Shown here piece after piece: positions 32,990 through 40,324 of a DNA stretch of 41,187 bases (its first letter is position 1; every line of letters starts with the position of its first letter). The DNA is from Candidatus Woesearchaeota archaeon CG_4_10_14_0_2_um_filter_33_13 (GTDB taxonomy: Archaea; Nanobdellota; Nanobdellia; Woesearchaeales; GW2011-AR9): assembly GCA_002792115.1 (NCBI GenBank), contig PFNQ01000012.1:304-41490 (forward strand). Direction: 5' to 3'. Made by a program: the position numbers and the translations under genes. The notes beneath the pieces were generated by a model. It ran no database searches. It had not been told where the DNA came from and saw only the letters and a list, made by a program, of their open reading frames with translations.

Positions 32990-33597
32990 TCTTCCTTAGC
33001 CTCCTTAACTTCTTCCTTTTGGTCTTCTTTAACTTTTTGAGTCTCTTTCTTAACAGTTTTAGTAGTGTTTTCTTTTTTCTCCGCTTCTTTCTTCTCTATT
33101 TTAGTCTTAACTGGTTTAGCAGCAGAGGCCTCTTTATTGGAATCTTTCTTTTTAACACCCATCTCTTTAACTTCAACTTCAATGTGTGTTCTTTTTGTGC
33201 TTCTTCTATGTCGACTACCAGTCATAGGAAGAGCTGCTTTGTTAACTAATAATTTAACAATCTTTAAGTTCGCAATGTTCAATCCCTTAAATTGAGCATT
33301 TGCTTCAACTGAATTTAACAATTTCAAAAACTCTTTAGCTGCTTTTTCAGGAAATCTTCCTGCAGCCATTCCTGGTTTATGTCCAACATTTCGTTTAAAT
33401 CTGTTAAATGGAATTGCTTTTCTTAAATTCGCGACCTCTTCTAAATAGGATTTAGCAAAGGACAAAGGTTTAAACCTAAGGAAACTACTAATTTCAACAC
33501 CATGTTTAGTTGAAATAGCTAAGTTCAAACTTTTAGCACTGGCCATGTGGTCCTTATTCTCCACCTGATCTTTCTTTGCTATTTTTTTTGTTACCAT
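32986..33597 (-). CDS. rpl22: Ribosomal protein uL22 with long charged tail
   Basis: The uL22 core includes FRFKPLSFAKSYLEEVANLR, KRNVGHKPGMAAGRFPEKAA, and the tunnel-loop region MTGSRHRRSTKRTHIEVEVK. After residue 155 a Lys/Glu/Thr-rich low-complexity tail of about 48 residues follows. A Lys-rich N-terminal segment of about 15 residues is also extra. It overlaps uS3 by 4 bases and is 35 bases after uS19. Confidence 0.95.
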   Translation of the reverse strand: MVTKKIAKKDQVENKDHMASAKSLNLAISTKHGVEISSFLRFKPLSFAKSYLEEVANLRKAIPFNRFKRNVGHKPGMAAGRFPEKAAKEFLKLLNSVEANAQFKGLNIANLKIVKLLVNKAALPMTGSRHRRSTKRTHIEVEVKEMGVKKKDSNKEASAAKPVKTKIEKKEAEKKENTTKTVKKETQKVKEDQKEEVKEAKEE

Positions 33598-33632
33598 TCT
33601 TGTATATCCATAATTGTTATTTCTTTATCTTT

Positions 33633-34013
33633 TTATCTCGCTGAAACAGATTTACTAGACCTTGTAGCTCCAACACCTGCAGCACTATGAGATACTGTCC
33701 TACGAGTATGTGAAAATTCGCCCAGATAATGACCTAGGAATTCAACAGTAATCGTCACCAAAACATAATCTTTACCATTATAAACTCTAAAAGTTTTTCC
33801 GACCATATTTGGAGTGATAATCATATTTCTACAATGCGTTTTGATATTATCTGCACCAGCTTCGATTCTTTTCAATAATGTCTTCTGTGCATCAGTATAG
33901 CCTCTTTTAAGAGATCGTCTTTGTCTAGACGGAATCAAATCTAAGAAGGTCTTCATGTCAACAGACTTAGCTTCTTCCTCAGATTTCCCATGCCAGGTTA
34001 ATTCTTTTGCCAT
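33633..34013 (-). CDS. rps19: Ribosomal protein uS19
   Basis: The 126-residue protein matches archaeal uS19, with FLDLIPSRQRRSLKRGYTDA, IITPNMVGKTFRVYNGKDYV and the conserved GHYLGEFSHTRRTVSHSAAG. It is at the head of the small subunit. It follows uL2 by 17 bases. Confidence 0.96.
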   Translation of the reverse strand: MAKELTWHGKSEEEAKSVDMKTFLDLIPSRQRRSLKRGYTDAQKTLLKRIEAGADNIKTHCRNMIITPNMVGKTFRVYNGKDYVLVTITVEFLGHYLGEFSHTRRTVSHSAAGVGATRSSKSVSAR

Positions 34014-34030
34014 TTTCTTAAATTTTCAGT

Positions 34031-34735
34031 TTATTTCCTCTTACCAGTTCGACTAGGTGCGATCTTACCAACTTTTCTTCCAGGAGGTGCACTCCTTGGA
34101 GATAGGGTTGGCCTACCTTTAATGTGTGAACATTTTCCACCAAATGGATGATCCACGGCGTTCATTGATATACCACACACTTTTGGATACAATTTGTTTC
34201 GCGCTTTCATTTTCTTAAAGCGAGTACCGGCCTTTAAAAAAGGACGTTCTAACCTACCTGCACCAGCAATAATTCCAATTGCTGCCCTACAAGCTGGCAA
34301 AAATATTTTTTCGCTATTTGAAGGAAGTTTAATTCTAACTGAATTTTCAGTCTTAGCAACAACCTTTGCAAAACTTCCACTTGATCGTACTAATTTTCCG
34401 CCATCCCCTGGCCTGATTTCTAGATTATGAATTAATGTTCCCTCAGGAATGTCTTTTAATTTTAGAACATTTCCTAACTTAACTTCAGCGGAACTACCAA
34501 TGCTGATCTCATCTCCCACTTTGATACCTTCTGGAGCAATCGTCAACCCTTTCTCTCCAGACAAGAAATTAACTTCCATTAATGGAGCACTATGTCCCGG
34601 ACAATTAACTAACTCGGTAACCACACCAGAAGTTTCTATATTGTAATGTTTTGGTTTACCTTTGAACCGAAAGCCCGGCGAACGATAAGTCATCGTTCCT
34701 CTTCCCCGTCTTTGTTGTATAATTCTTTTACCCAT
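34031..34735 (-). CDS. rpl2: Ribosomal protein uL2
   Basis: The 234-residue uL2 has the archaeal start MGKRIIQQRRGRGTMTYRSP, the RNA-binding region PEGTLIHNLEIRPGDGGKLV, and the highly conserved C-terminal AVDHPFGGKCSHIKGRPTLS with RSAPPGRKVGKIAPSRTGKR. The His in DHPFGG is the residue linked to peptidyl-transferase function. It lies 11 bases after uL23. Confidence 0.97.
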   Translation of the reverse strand: MGKRIIQQRRGRGTMTYRSPGFRFKGKPKHYNIETSGVVTELVNCPGHSAPLMEVNFLSGEKGLTIAPEGIKVGDEISIGSSAEVKLGNVLKLKDIPEGTLIHNLEIRPGDGGKLVRSSGSFAKVVAKTENSVRIKLPSNSEKIFLPACRAAIGIIAGAGRLERPFLKAGTRFKKMKARNKLYPKVCGISMNAVDHPFGGKCSHIKGRPTLSPRSAPPGRKVGKIAPSRTGKRK

Positions 34736-34746
34736 TTTGTATCAGC

Positions 34747-35067
34747 CTAAATTAATCCTAAATCCGCACTTACGTCTGAAGCAACATTTCCTGCACTTAA
34801 CTTAACATAAGCTCGTTTTTGTCCATTGATGAAATTTTGTACATTAACTTGAATGACCTTAACTTTAAACAATTGTTCAACCGCCCGTTTGATGTCTCTT
34901 TTAGTTGATCTTGGATGTACAACAAAAGCTAATTTATTATCAAACTCAATTTGTCGAATACTTTTTTCTGTAGACAAAGGAAACCTAATTACTTTGTAAG
35001 GATCAAAATTGTCTTCAACAAGGGTTTGACCTTCCTGTTGTTCCTTTGTAACTGTTTTTTTAGCCAT
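34747..35067 (-). CDS. rpl23: Ribosomal protein uL23
   Basis: This 106-residue protein has PLSTEKSIRQIEFDNKLAFV and HPRSTKRDIKRAVEQLFKVK, the core of uL23, which docks SRP and the Sec translocon at the tunnel exit. The first 25 residues are a hydrophilic extension. It lies 27 bases after uL4. Confidence 0.95.
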   Translation of the reverse strand: MAKKTVTKEQQEGQTLVEDNFDPYKVIRFPLSTEKSIRQIEFDNKLAFVVHPRSTKRDIKRAVEQLFKVKVIQVNVQNFINGQKRAYVKLSAGNVASDVSADLGLI

Positions 35068-35094
35068 TTTGTTAATTATTCTTTTTTTAAATTA

Positions 35095-35907
35095 TTATTT
35101 TTGATTGAAAAGATTCTCCTTGCCCAAAACTTCTATTGCTTTTTCAGTCCAAACTGCTACTCTACCCGGATGTGCACCAGGAGCCAGTAATTCAACATTA
35201 AGGGCATTAACCTGAACGATATCAATTCCAGGAATGTTTTTCGCTGCTTTTAATGCAGGACAATCCCCGCCAACAACCAATAAAATTCCTTTCTTCTTTT
35301 TGTATTTTCTTCCCCTTAATTTTCCTAATCCTGCTCTGATCGTCTTGATTAAAGAACGTTCTAACTCATCTTTAAATCCTAAAGCCAAAAGAACATTTTC
35401 AAGTTCTTTAGTTTTAGTAAGAGCTTCAAATTTAGCAGAGATTATGAAAGGATATTCTGCAGGAACCCTATGCCCTCTAGACTCAACTAAGGACTTATTA
35501 ATAGTAGCTGCGATTGCAGAACGAATAGCTTTTTGATTTTCTTTTTGATTTAAACTCTTTTCCCAATTCTTTTCTGCTTTTGGTGCGTGTGCTCTTCTTC
35601 CTCCAACTGTTTGAGGAGAAAATGCTCCAACCCAAAAGAATCTTGTTCCTCTTCTAGATAAGATTTTTCTATTGACACGACTGATTCCAAACCCATAACT
35701 TCCACGGTAATTCTTTCTTCTTTTACTTAATCTACTAGAAGACCTCATACCTGCTTTAGGATCTGCACCATATGCTTGCCGAGCAGAGTTTTGTAAAGCT
35801 TCAACAGCCCTCTTGATTAAGTCTGGACGATAAGCCTCAGAAAATTGGCTAGGTAAATCTTTTTCTCCTGCCTTCTTCTTCTCTAAGTCTAAGATTGGTA
35901 ATTTCAT
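35095..35907 (-). CDS. rpl4: Ribosomal protein uL4
   Basis: The 270-residue protein is archaeal uL4: RPDLIKRAVEALQNSARQAY near the start, then the tunnel loop with RGTRFFWVGAFSPQTVGGRR and AHAPKAEKNWEKSLNQKEN. The globular C-terminal part ends with NVELLAPGAHPGRVAVWTEK. The gap to uL3 is 2 bases. Confidence 0.96.
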   Translation of the reverse strand: MKLPILDLEKKKAGEKDLPSQFSEAYRPDLIKRAVEALQNSARQAYGADPKAGMRSSSRLSKRRKNYRGSYGFGISRVNRKILSRRGTRFFWVGAFSPQTVGGRRAHAPKAEKNWEKSLNQKENQKAIRSAIAATINKSLVESRGHRVPAEYPFIISAKFEALTKTKELENVLLALGFKDELERSLIKTIRAGLGKLRGRKYKKKKGILLVVGGDCPALKAAKNIPGIDIVQVNALNVELLAPGAHPGRVAVWTEKAIEVLGKENLFNQK

Positions 35908-35909
35908 TT

Positions 35910-36875
35910 TTATTTGTGGATGTGAGCAACCTGTGGCGCTTCTTTAGTCATTTTAGTATTAATCCTGATGGCATTAGTCATCAAAACTGCCCTTTTCTTT
36001 GGTCCTGTTATTGAACCTTTTAATAATACATAATCATTCTTAACAGCACCATATCTTGCGAACCCACCTTTGGGCGCAATTGCTTCAATATTATTATCGA
36101 TGCTAATTACTTGCTTATTATGCTCTGTTCTTAAGTGATAACCCATTTTTCCAGGTTGAGCAACAGAAAATTCAACTCTCTTAGGAGTCCAAGAACCTAA
36201 TGTTCCGATTCCCCGCTTAGTTTTTTCAGCTTTATGTTGTCTAATTGGTACACCATATCTTTTAACAGTTCCTTGAAACCCTTTTCCTTTAGTGATTCCA
36301 TGGACATCAAGAACATTGCCATTTTCAAAAACATCATTAATTTTAATATCCTTGCCAAAAACAGCTTTAGCGTAATTAATTTTATCCTCTTTAGAACCAC
36401 CTAAAGCAATCTCAATTAACTTAGGTTTTTTTGCTCCTACAGAAGTGGTCTTTGGATTAGAATGGACTAATAAACGAAGATCCTCAAAATCAGTATATTC
36501 TTCTAATTTCTTAGCTGCTACTTTTTTTGGCATAGTGATTGCTTTACCAACAGTCTTATCAAGTTTTTCTGCTAAGACGGCACCTAATTTTTTCCAACCT
36601 AATAGTGATTTTTTATAGAATGAAACACCCATAACAGACATTGTTGGGCATTCAACAATCGTAACAGGCATAAATATTTTTTCTCCTTTTGTTAAGGATT
36701 TCGCACGATTATCAACAACATGTAAATGAGTCATCCCAACTTTGTAACCAATGAATCCTAATGGCTTAGCTTTTTTATCTGCAGCCCAAGATCTAACTCT
36801 AGCAACAGAAGATTTAGCTCTTTTCCTTGGCCAAAACTGTAAACTGCCTCTTCGAGGGGCGTGTATATTTCCCAT
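35910..36875 (-). CDS. rpl3: Ribosomal protein uL3
   Basis: The 321-residue protein heads the cluster. Family marks are MGNIHAPRRGSLQFWPRKRA, GFIGYKVGMTHLHVVDNRAK, ITKGKGFQGTVKRYGVPIRQ and RGIGTLGSWTPKRVEFSVAQ. An AAAGGAG site lies about 9 bases before the ATG, consistent with a leader and with the TATA box 160 bases upstream. Confidence 0.96.
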   Translation of the reverse strand: MGNIHAPRRGSLQFWPRKRAKSSVARVRSWAADKKAKPLGFIGYKVGMTHLHVVDNRAKSLTKGEKIFMPVTIVECPTMSVMGVSFYKKSLLGWKKLGAVLAEKLDKTVGKAITMPKKVAAKKLEEYTDFEDLRLLVHSNPKTTSVGAKKPKLIEIALGGSKEDKINYAKAVFGKDIKINDVFENGNVLDVHGITKGKGFQGTVKRYGVPIRQHKAEKTKRGIGTLGSWTPKRVEFSVAQPGKMGYHLRTEHNKQVISIDNNIEAIAPKGGFARYGAVKNDYVLLKGSITGPKKRAVLMTNAIRINTKMTKEAPQVAHIHK

Positions 36876-36912
36876 TATTGGTTTTCTCCTTTAAACAGCC
36901 TTTAAGTGACTT

Positions 36913-36952
36913 CCATCATAGAAATGATTCAGTGATGGTCGCCTTTTCAGGC
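36913..36952 (-). promoter_or_regulatory. Stem-loops in the predicted uL3-cluster leader
   Basis: CCATCA (36913-36918) can pair with TGATGG (36933-36938), and GCC (36941-36943) with GGC (36950-36952), within the predicted 138-base leader. Such structure in a leader could bind an r-protein for feedback. The stems are short and this is tentative. Confidence 0.3.
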
Positions 36953-37010
36953 CCAACAAAATCATGATCATTTACTTCCTCAAGTGAAGCAGTTTGATGA
37001 TGATTTCTTA

Positions 37011-37034
37011 GTAATTCCCTCTTTGGAATGAGGG
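37011..37034. promoter_or_regulatory. Inverted repeat between TATA box and transcription start of the uL3 cluster
   Basis: On the plus strand GTAA-TT-CCCTC (37011-37021) faces GAGGG-TTAC (37030-37038) across 8 bases, a 9-bp inverted repeat with a 2-base bulge. It lies directly next to the TATA box, and the predicted start (about 37014) falls at its far end, so it is better placed as an operator than as an mRNA hairpin. Confidence 0.45.
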
Positions 37035-37037
37035 TTA

Positions 37038-37045
37038 CTTATAAA
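37038..37045 (-). promoter_or_regulatory. TATA box of the uL3 ribosomal cluster
   Basis: The minus strand reads ATCTTTATAAG here, with a leader of about 138 bases to the uL3 ATG. The region 36876-37054 contains no gene. Confidence 0.5.
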
Positions 37046-37054
37046 GATATCGGT

Positions 37055-37333
37055 TTATTTGATTGATTTTTCTCCTTCTCTCACTTTTCGAACTAAAGAT
37101 TCAATAGGGTTGGGATTCTCTTTAAAGACGCGATCATGCCCAGAACCAGGGAAATTTACCCTTACCCACAATTTTTTACCGCAATTACAATGAGCCGACT
37201 TATAGTGGTGATTATCCGGACTACAGGGATCCCATTCAGAAATCCAATTCTCTTTCTCAATAACTGTACCACAATGGTGACAGCGGATAACTTCATCCTT
37301 TTGAATATCTTGTAAAACTTTTTCGATGTGCAT
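37055..37333 (-). CDS. Small Cys/His-rich metal-binding protein
   Basis: This 92-residue soluble protein has CHHC (18-21) and, after a spacer with CSPDNHH (37-43), HCNCG (48-52). The pattern of Cys and His is that of a zinc-binding fold, with a possible second site. The C-terminal half is basic with FPGSGHDRVFKENPNP. I do not recognise the family. It is divergent from nop5 across only 55 bases and shares its TATA box, so the two may be expressed together, which would fit an RNA- or ribosome-related role (inference). Confidence 0.7.
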   Translation of the reverse strand: MHIEKVLQDIQKDEVIRCHHCGTVIEKENWISEWDPCSPDNHHYKSAHCNCGKKLWVRVNFPGSGHDRVFKENPNPIESLVRKVREGEKSIK

Positions 37334-37356
37334 ATCCTCACTTTGGTTAAGAGAAA

Positions 37357-37367
37357 CTTTATATACC
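37357..37367. promoter_or_regulatory. Shared TATA box of the divergent nop5 operon and metal-binding gene
   Basis: CTTTATATACC reads as TATATAAAG on the other strand. Its centre (about 37362) is 27 bases from the nop5 ATG (37389) and 29 from the minus-strand ATG (37333), so one symmetric box could drive two nearly leaderless transcripts. Confidence 0.55.
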
Positions 37368-37388
37368 TTATGGCTAATGTGAGTTTTA

Positions 37389-38261
37389 ATGAAATATCAA
37401 CATAGTACTATCATTGGGGATTTTGTTTTAGATGAAAAGAATATCCTTAGTAAAGCTAAAAAGAAGGAAGAATTAAATAAACTCCCTAAGAACAAGTTAC
37501 CGATTGTTTTAGAACAATTGAAGAAAAAAGAATATTTCTCAGAATTCTACTTAGCTAATCTAAAGATAACTAAACAAAAAATAAAAGAATCTGTTTCTGA
37601 AGACCAACTAATTGTTCAGGCCATATCTAATGTTAATGAATTAGACCGTACTATCAATATGTTAATAAAAAGGTTAAGAGAATGGTACGCACTATATTGT
37701 CCCGAATTTGAACACAAGTTTATTTATCAAGAAAAATTTGTAGATTTAGTCTTAGAAAAAAATCGGCAAGAGTTAATGAAAGAAGTTGGTGTAGAAGAAA
37801 CTATGGGTGCTGATTTAGATAAGTTACATGTCCAAGAGATGAAACAATTAGCCTTAAGAGTTAGGGAATTAATCTTTTTACGTAAGGAACACGAAGATTA
37901 TTTAGAGAAAGTAATGAAAAAATATTCTCCGAACATATTAGAATTGGCTGGAATAACAATAGGTGCAAAATTATTAGAGTTAGGCAAAAGCCTTAAACAT
38001 TTAGCTTTTTTGCCAGCTTCAACAATACAATTATTGGGAGCAGAGAAAGCCTTATTTCGCCACATTAAAAGTGGCAGTAGAAGTCCAAAATATGGAGTTA
38101 TCTTTCAACATCCATTTATACAAAAAGCCAAAAAAAATGAACGTGGCAAAGTTGCTAGGGTTCTCGCTGATAAATTGTCATTGTGTGCAAGATTAGATTA
38201 CTTTAAAGGTGAATTTAAAGCCGCAGAATATAAGAAAGAGATTGAAGAGAAGTTCCAATGA
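37389..38261 (+). CDS. nop5: Nop5 (Nop56/58-like) C/D box RNP protein
   Basis: The 290-residue protein is archaeal Nop5, scaffold of the C/D box sRNP that guides 2'-O-methylation of RNA. The coiled-coil region (about 75-190) contains LREWYALYCPEFEHK. The Nop domain has ASTIQLLGAEKALFRHIKSG and SPKYGVIFQHPFIQKAKKNE, which grip the kink-turn and L7Ae. The N-terminal fibrillarin-binding part is only about 75 residues, so the protein is shorter than the usual 350-400. It is the first gene of a five-gene operon, and the CYTH gene starts inside its stop (ATGA). Confidence 0.94.
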   Translation: MKYQHSTIIGDFVLDEKNILSKAKKKEELNKLPKNKLPIVLEQLKKKEYFSEFYLANLKITKQKIKESVSEDQLIVQAISNVNELDRTINMLIKRLREWYALYCPEFEHKFIYQEKFVDLVLEKNRQELMKEVGVEETMGADLDKLHVQEMKQLALRVRELIFLRKEHEDYLEKVMKKYSPNILELAGITIGAKLLELGKSLKHLAFLPASTIQLLGAEKALFRHIKSGSRSPKYGVIFQHPFIQKAKKNERGKVARVLADKLSLCARLDYFKGEFKAAEYKKEIEEKFQ

Positions 38262-38770
38262 AAGAAATAGAAGTGAAAATTTTAGATATTGACGTTGACG
38301 CCGTTAGAACTAAGTTATTACAATTGGGAGCTAAAAAGAAATTTGAAGGAGTCGTCCATGCTCTGGCGTTTGATTTTCCAGACCAGCGATTAAAAAAAGA
38401 AGGCTCTTTTTTAAGAATCAGAAAAATGGGCGAAAAGACTGAACTCTGTTTTAAGGGGAAGAAAGATGATTCTCCGTTTAAAAGAAGAGAAGAAACTGAA
38501 GTAACTACCAACAACTTTGAAACAACTATTGAAATAATGAAACATCTAGGATTACAAATAACTCATGAGGGAAAAAAGAACCGTGAATCTTATACTAATG
38601 GAAAAGTTAACTTTGAGATTGATAACGATGAAAGGATTCCTCACTTTTTAGAAATAGAAGCCCCAACTGAAGAATTAGTTGAAGAATATGTTAAAAAATT
38701 AGGGTACTCTATGAATCAAACTAACAACTGGAGCTATTTAGACGTTGAAAAACATTACAAAGTAAAATGA
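38258..38770 (+). CDS. CYTH-domain phosphohydrolase/cyclase-like protein (CyaB family)
   Basis: The 170-residue protein begins MKEIEVKI, the ExExK signature (Glu3, Glu5, Lys7) of CYTH triphosphate-tunnel enzymes. Charged strands with SFLRIRKMGEKTELCFKGKK and REETEV, and the acidic FLEIEAPTEEL, line the tunnel. Family members include class IV adenylate cyclases, thiamine triphosphatases and RNA 5'-triphosphatases, so the substrate has a triphosphate but is otherwise open. It overlaps nop5 and fibrillarin by 4 bases each, so it is made in step with the C/D box proteins. A role at RNA 5' ends is inference from this context. Confidence 0.9.
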   Translation: MKEIEVKILDIDVDAVRTKLLQLGAKKKFEGVVHALAFDFPDQRLKKEGSFLRIRKMGEKTELCFKGKKDDSPFKRREETEVTTNNFETTIEIMKHLGLQITHEGKKNRESYTNGKVNFEIDNDERIPHFLEIEAPTEELVEEYVKKLGYSMNQTNNWSYLDVEKHYKVK

Positions 38771-39423
38771 AAGAACACAAATTATTTGAGATCTATGAGG
38801 ACAGAAAAAGAATTTACACCAAAAGTATTCTTCCCGGAAAAACCCATTTTGAAGAAAGAACTACTCGAGATGGAAAAGAAGAATATCGTGAATTTGATCC
38901 TACTAGAAGTAAATTAGCCGCTACTATTACTAAAGGGTGTACCAACATCGGTTTAAGAAAAGGTGATGTGGTTTTGTATTTAGGAGCAAGCCATGGATAC
39001 ACTTGCTCATTTGTTTCTGACATTGTGGGCAAGGAAGGATTAATTTTTGGTTTAGATCCTGCCCCCAGAGTTGTACGAGACCTAGTGTTTTTATCAGAAT
39101 TACGACAAAATATTGTCCCCATCTTAGCAGATGCAAATCATCCCGACCAATATACTGATAAGGTCTGCCAAGCAGATATTGTTTATCAGGATATTGCTCA
39201 AAAAAATCAATCAGAGATTTTTATTAAGAATTGTAATCTCTTTCTTAAAAAAGGAGGTTATGGTTTGTTAGCAATAAAAGCCAGAAGCATAGATATTTCT
39301 AAAAAACCAAAAGATATTTTTGTCAAGATTAGACAAGAATTAGAGAAAATATTTACGGTAATTGATTACAGATTCTTAGATCCATTCGAAAAAGACCATT
39401 GTATGATCATTGTAAAGAAATGA
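38767..39423 (+). CDS. flpA: Fibrillarin-like rRNA/tRNA 2'-O-methyltransferase
   Basis: The 218-residue protein is archaeal fibrillarin, the SAM-dependent methylase of the C/D box sRNP. It has the N-terminal beta part (LFEIYEDRKRIYTKSILPGK), FDPTRSKLAATITKG, the SAM site VLYLGASHGYTCSFVSDIVG, GLDPAPRVVRDLV and the catalytic region DIVYQDIAQKNQ. The Gly-Tyr-Thr after GASH replaces the common GTT. Start overlaps the CYTH stop by 4 bases; the next gene follows by 4. Confidence 0.96.
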   Translation: MKEHKLFEIYEDRKRIYTKSILPGKTHFEERTTRDGKEEYREFDPTRSKLAATITKGCTNIGLRKGDVVLYLGASHGYTCSFVSDIVGKEGLIFGLDPAPRVVRDLVFLSELRQNIVPILADANHPDQYTDKVCQADIVYQDIAQKNQSEIFIKNCNLFLKKGGYGLLAIKARSIDISKKPKDIFVKIRQELEKIFTVIDYRFLDPFEKDHCMIIVKK

Positions 39424-39427
39424 TAAA

Positions 39428-40024
39428 ATGAGTAGGATCGCTATAGATATTGTTGTTCTTCCTCCTGAAAAAGTTATGGATCAAATTATTAAGATTAACC
39501 AATCAGAAGCGATTAAAGGAAATGCTAAAGGAGAATTAAACAAAAATGATTTCCTACCCCATATTTCTTTAGCTATGGGCATTGTTGATGAGAGTAAATT
39601 TGTTCAAGTAACAGAAATAGTCACATCCATCACCAAAAGTATTTCACCTGTAAAATTAGAATTAATAGATTATTATTTTGTAGTTGGAGAAGATGGCATT
39701 AAATCCTATGCCATAAAAGTTGGTGGACAGTTACACTATCTACATAAACAACTAATGAGCTCATTAAAAAATTACTTTACTCATGATGCAACAAAAGAGG
39801 ATATGTATAATCAAGAAACCGAACCAAATTATGTTAACACTTACAAAAAAAATGATAGTTTTAAAAATTATGTCCCACATATAACTATCCGTTGTAAAGA
39901 AATTAACACTGTATTAATAAAACAAGAGTTTATTGCGGATAGAATTGCCATCTGCCATATTGGAAAATCTACAACTTGCAGAAAAATCTTATTTGAAACA
40001 AAACTAAAAAATAAAAAAAGGTGA
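39428..40024 (+). CDS. 2H phosphoesterase (2'-5' RNA ligase-like)
   Basis: This 198-residue protein has the two HxS/T motifs of the 2H phosphoesterase superfamily: PHISLAM (His45, Ser47) and PHITIRC (His151, Thr153), about 105 residues apart as usual. Members open or form 2',3'-cyclic or 2'-5' phosphodiester bonds in RNA or nucleotides. It follows fibrillarin by 4 bases, and its TGA shares one base with the ATG of the next gene (TGATG). The position beside the C/D box genes suggests RNA-end processing, but the substrate is unknown. A Lys-rich C-terminus (KNKKR) may aid RNA contact. Confidence 0.85.
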   Translation: MSRIAIDIVVLPPEKVMDQIIKINQSEAIKGNAKGELNKNDFLPHISLAMGIVDESKFVQVTEIVTSITKSISPVKLELIDYYFVVGEDGIKSYAIKVGGQLHYLHKQLMSSLKNYFTHDATKEDMYNQETEPNYVNTYKKNDSFKNYVPHITIRCKEINTVLIKQEFIADRIAICHIGKSTTCRKILFETKLKNKKR

Positions 40025-40314
40025 TGATAATGACTTTAGCAAATGAAGCTGCATATTTGTATGTGCATTCTAAAGAGTTGTTAAGTTTAAACAAAGAACT
40101 TCGTAACTTAACAAATAAAGCTCAAAAGCATGTTGAAAAACATAATAAATCTAAAACTGAAGAAGATCGTTACAAGCATCGTTGTAAACATGGAAAGACT
40201 ACTGAAGAAATCCAAAAAATAATAAAAAAACATAACACTACTTTACAAAAACTGAAATCTCATCAAATTGCCTTTGCTCACGCCCTACAAAAGGAACATC
40301 GGTCTCTTGTTTGA
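40024..40314 (+). CDS. Small basic coiled-coil protein of unknown function
   Basis: The protein has 96 residues from ATG 40024, or 94 from ATG 40030. It is rich in Lys, His and Glu and predicted helical throughout, with heptad-like Leu spacing in the first half (LYVHSKELLSLNKELRNL) and a basic stretch KHRCKHGK. It has no membrane segment. It is last in the nop5 operon and coupled to the 2H gene by TGATG. I do not recognise the family; RNA binding is only a guess from composition and context. Confidence 0.65.
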   Translation: MIMTLANEAAYLYVHSKELLSLNKELRNLTNKAQKHVEKHNKSKTEEDRYKHRCKHGKTTEEIQKIIKKHNTTLQKLKSHQIAFAHALQKEHRSLV

Positions 40315-40324
40315 TTTCTGAAAT

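Noticed and set aside
32181-33295. Several plus-strand Phe/Ser/Thr-rich open frames opposite uS3 and uL22
   Set aside because: They mirror the low-complexity tails of those proteins.
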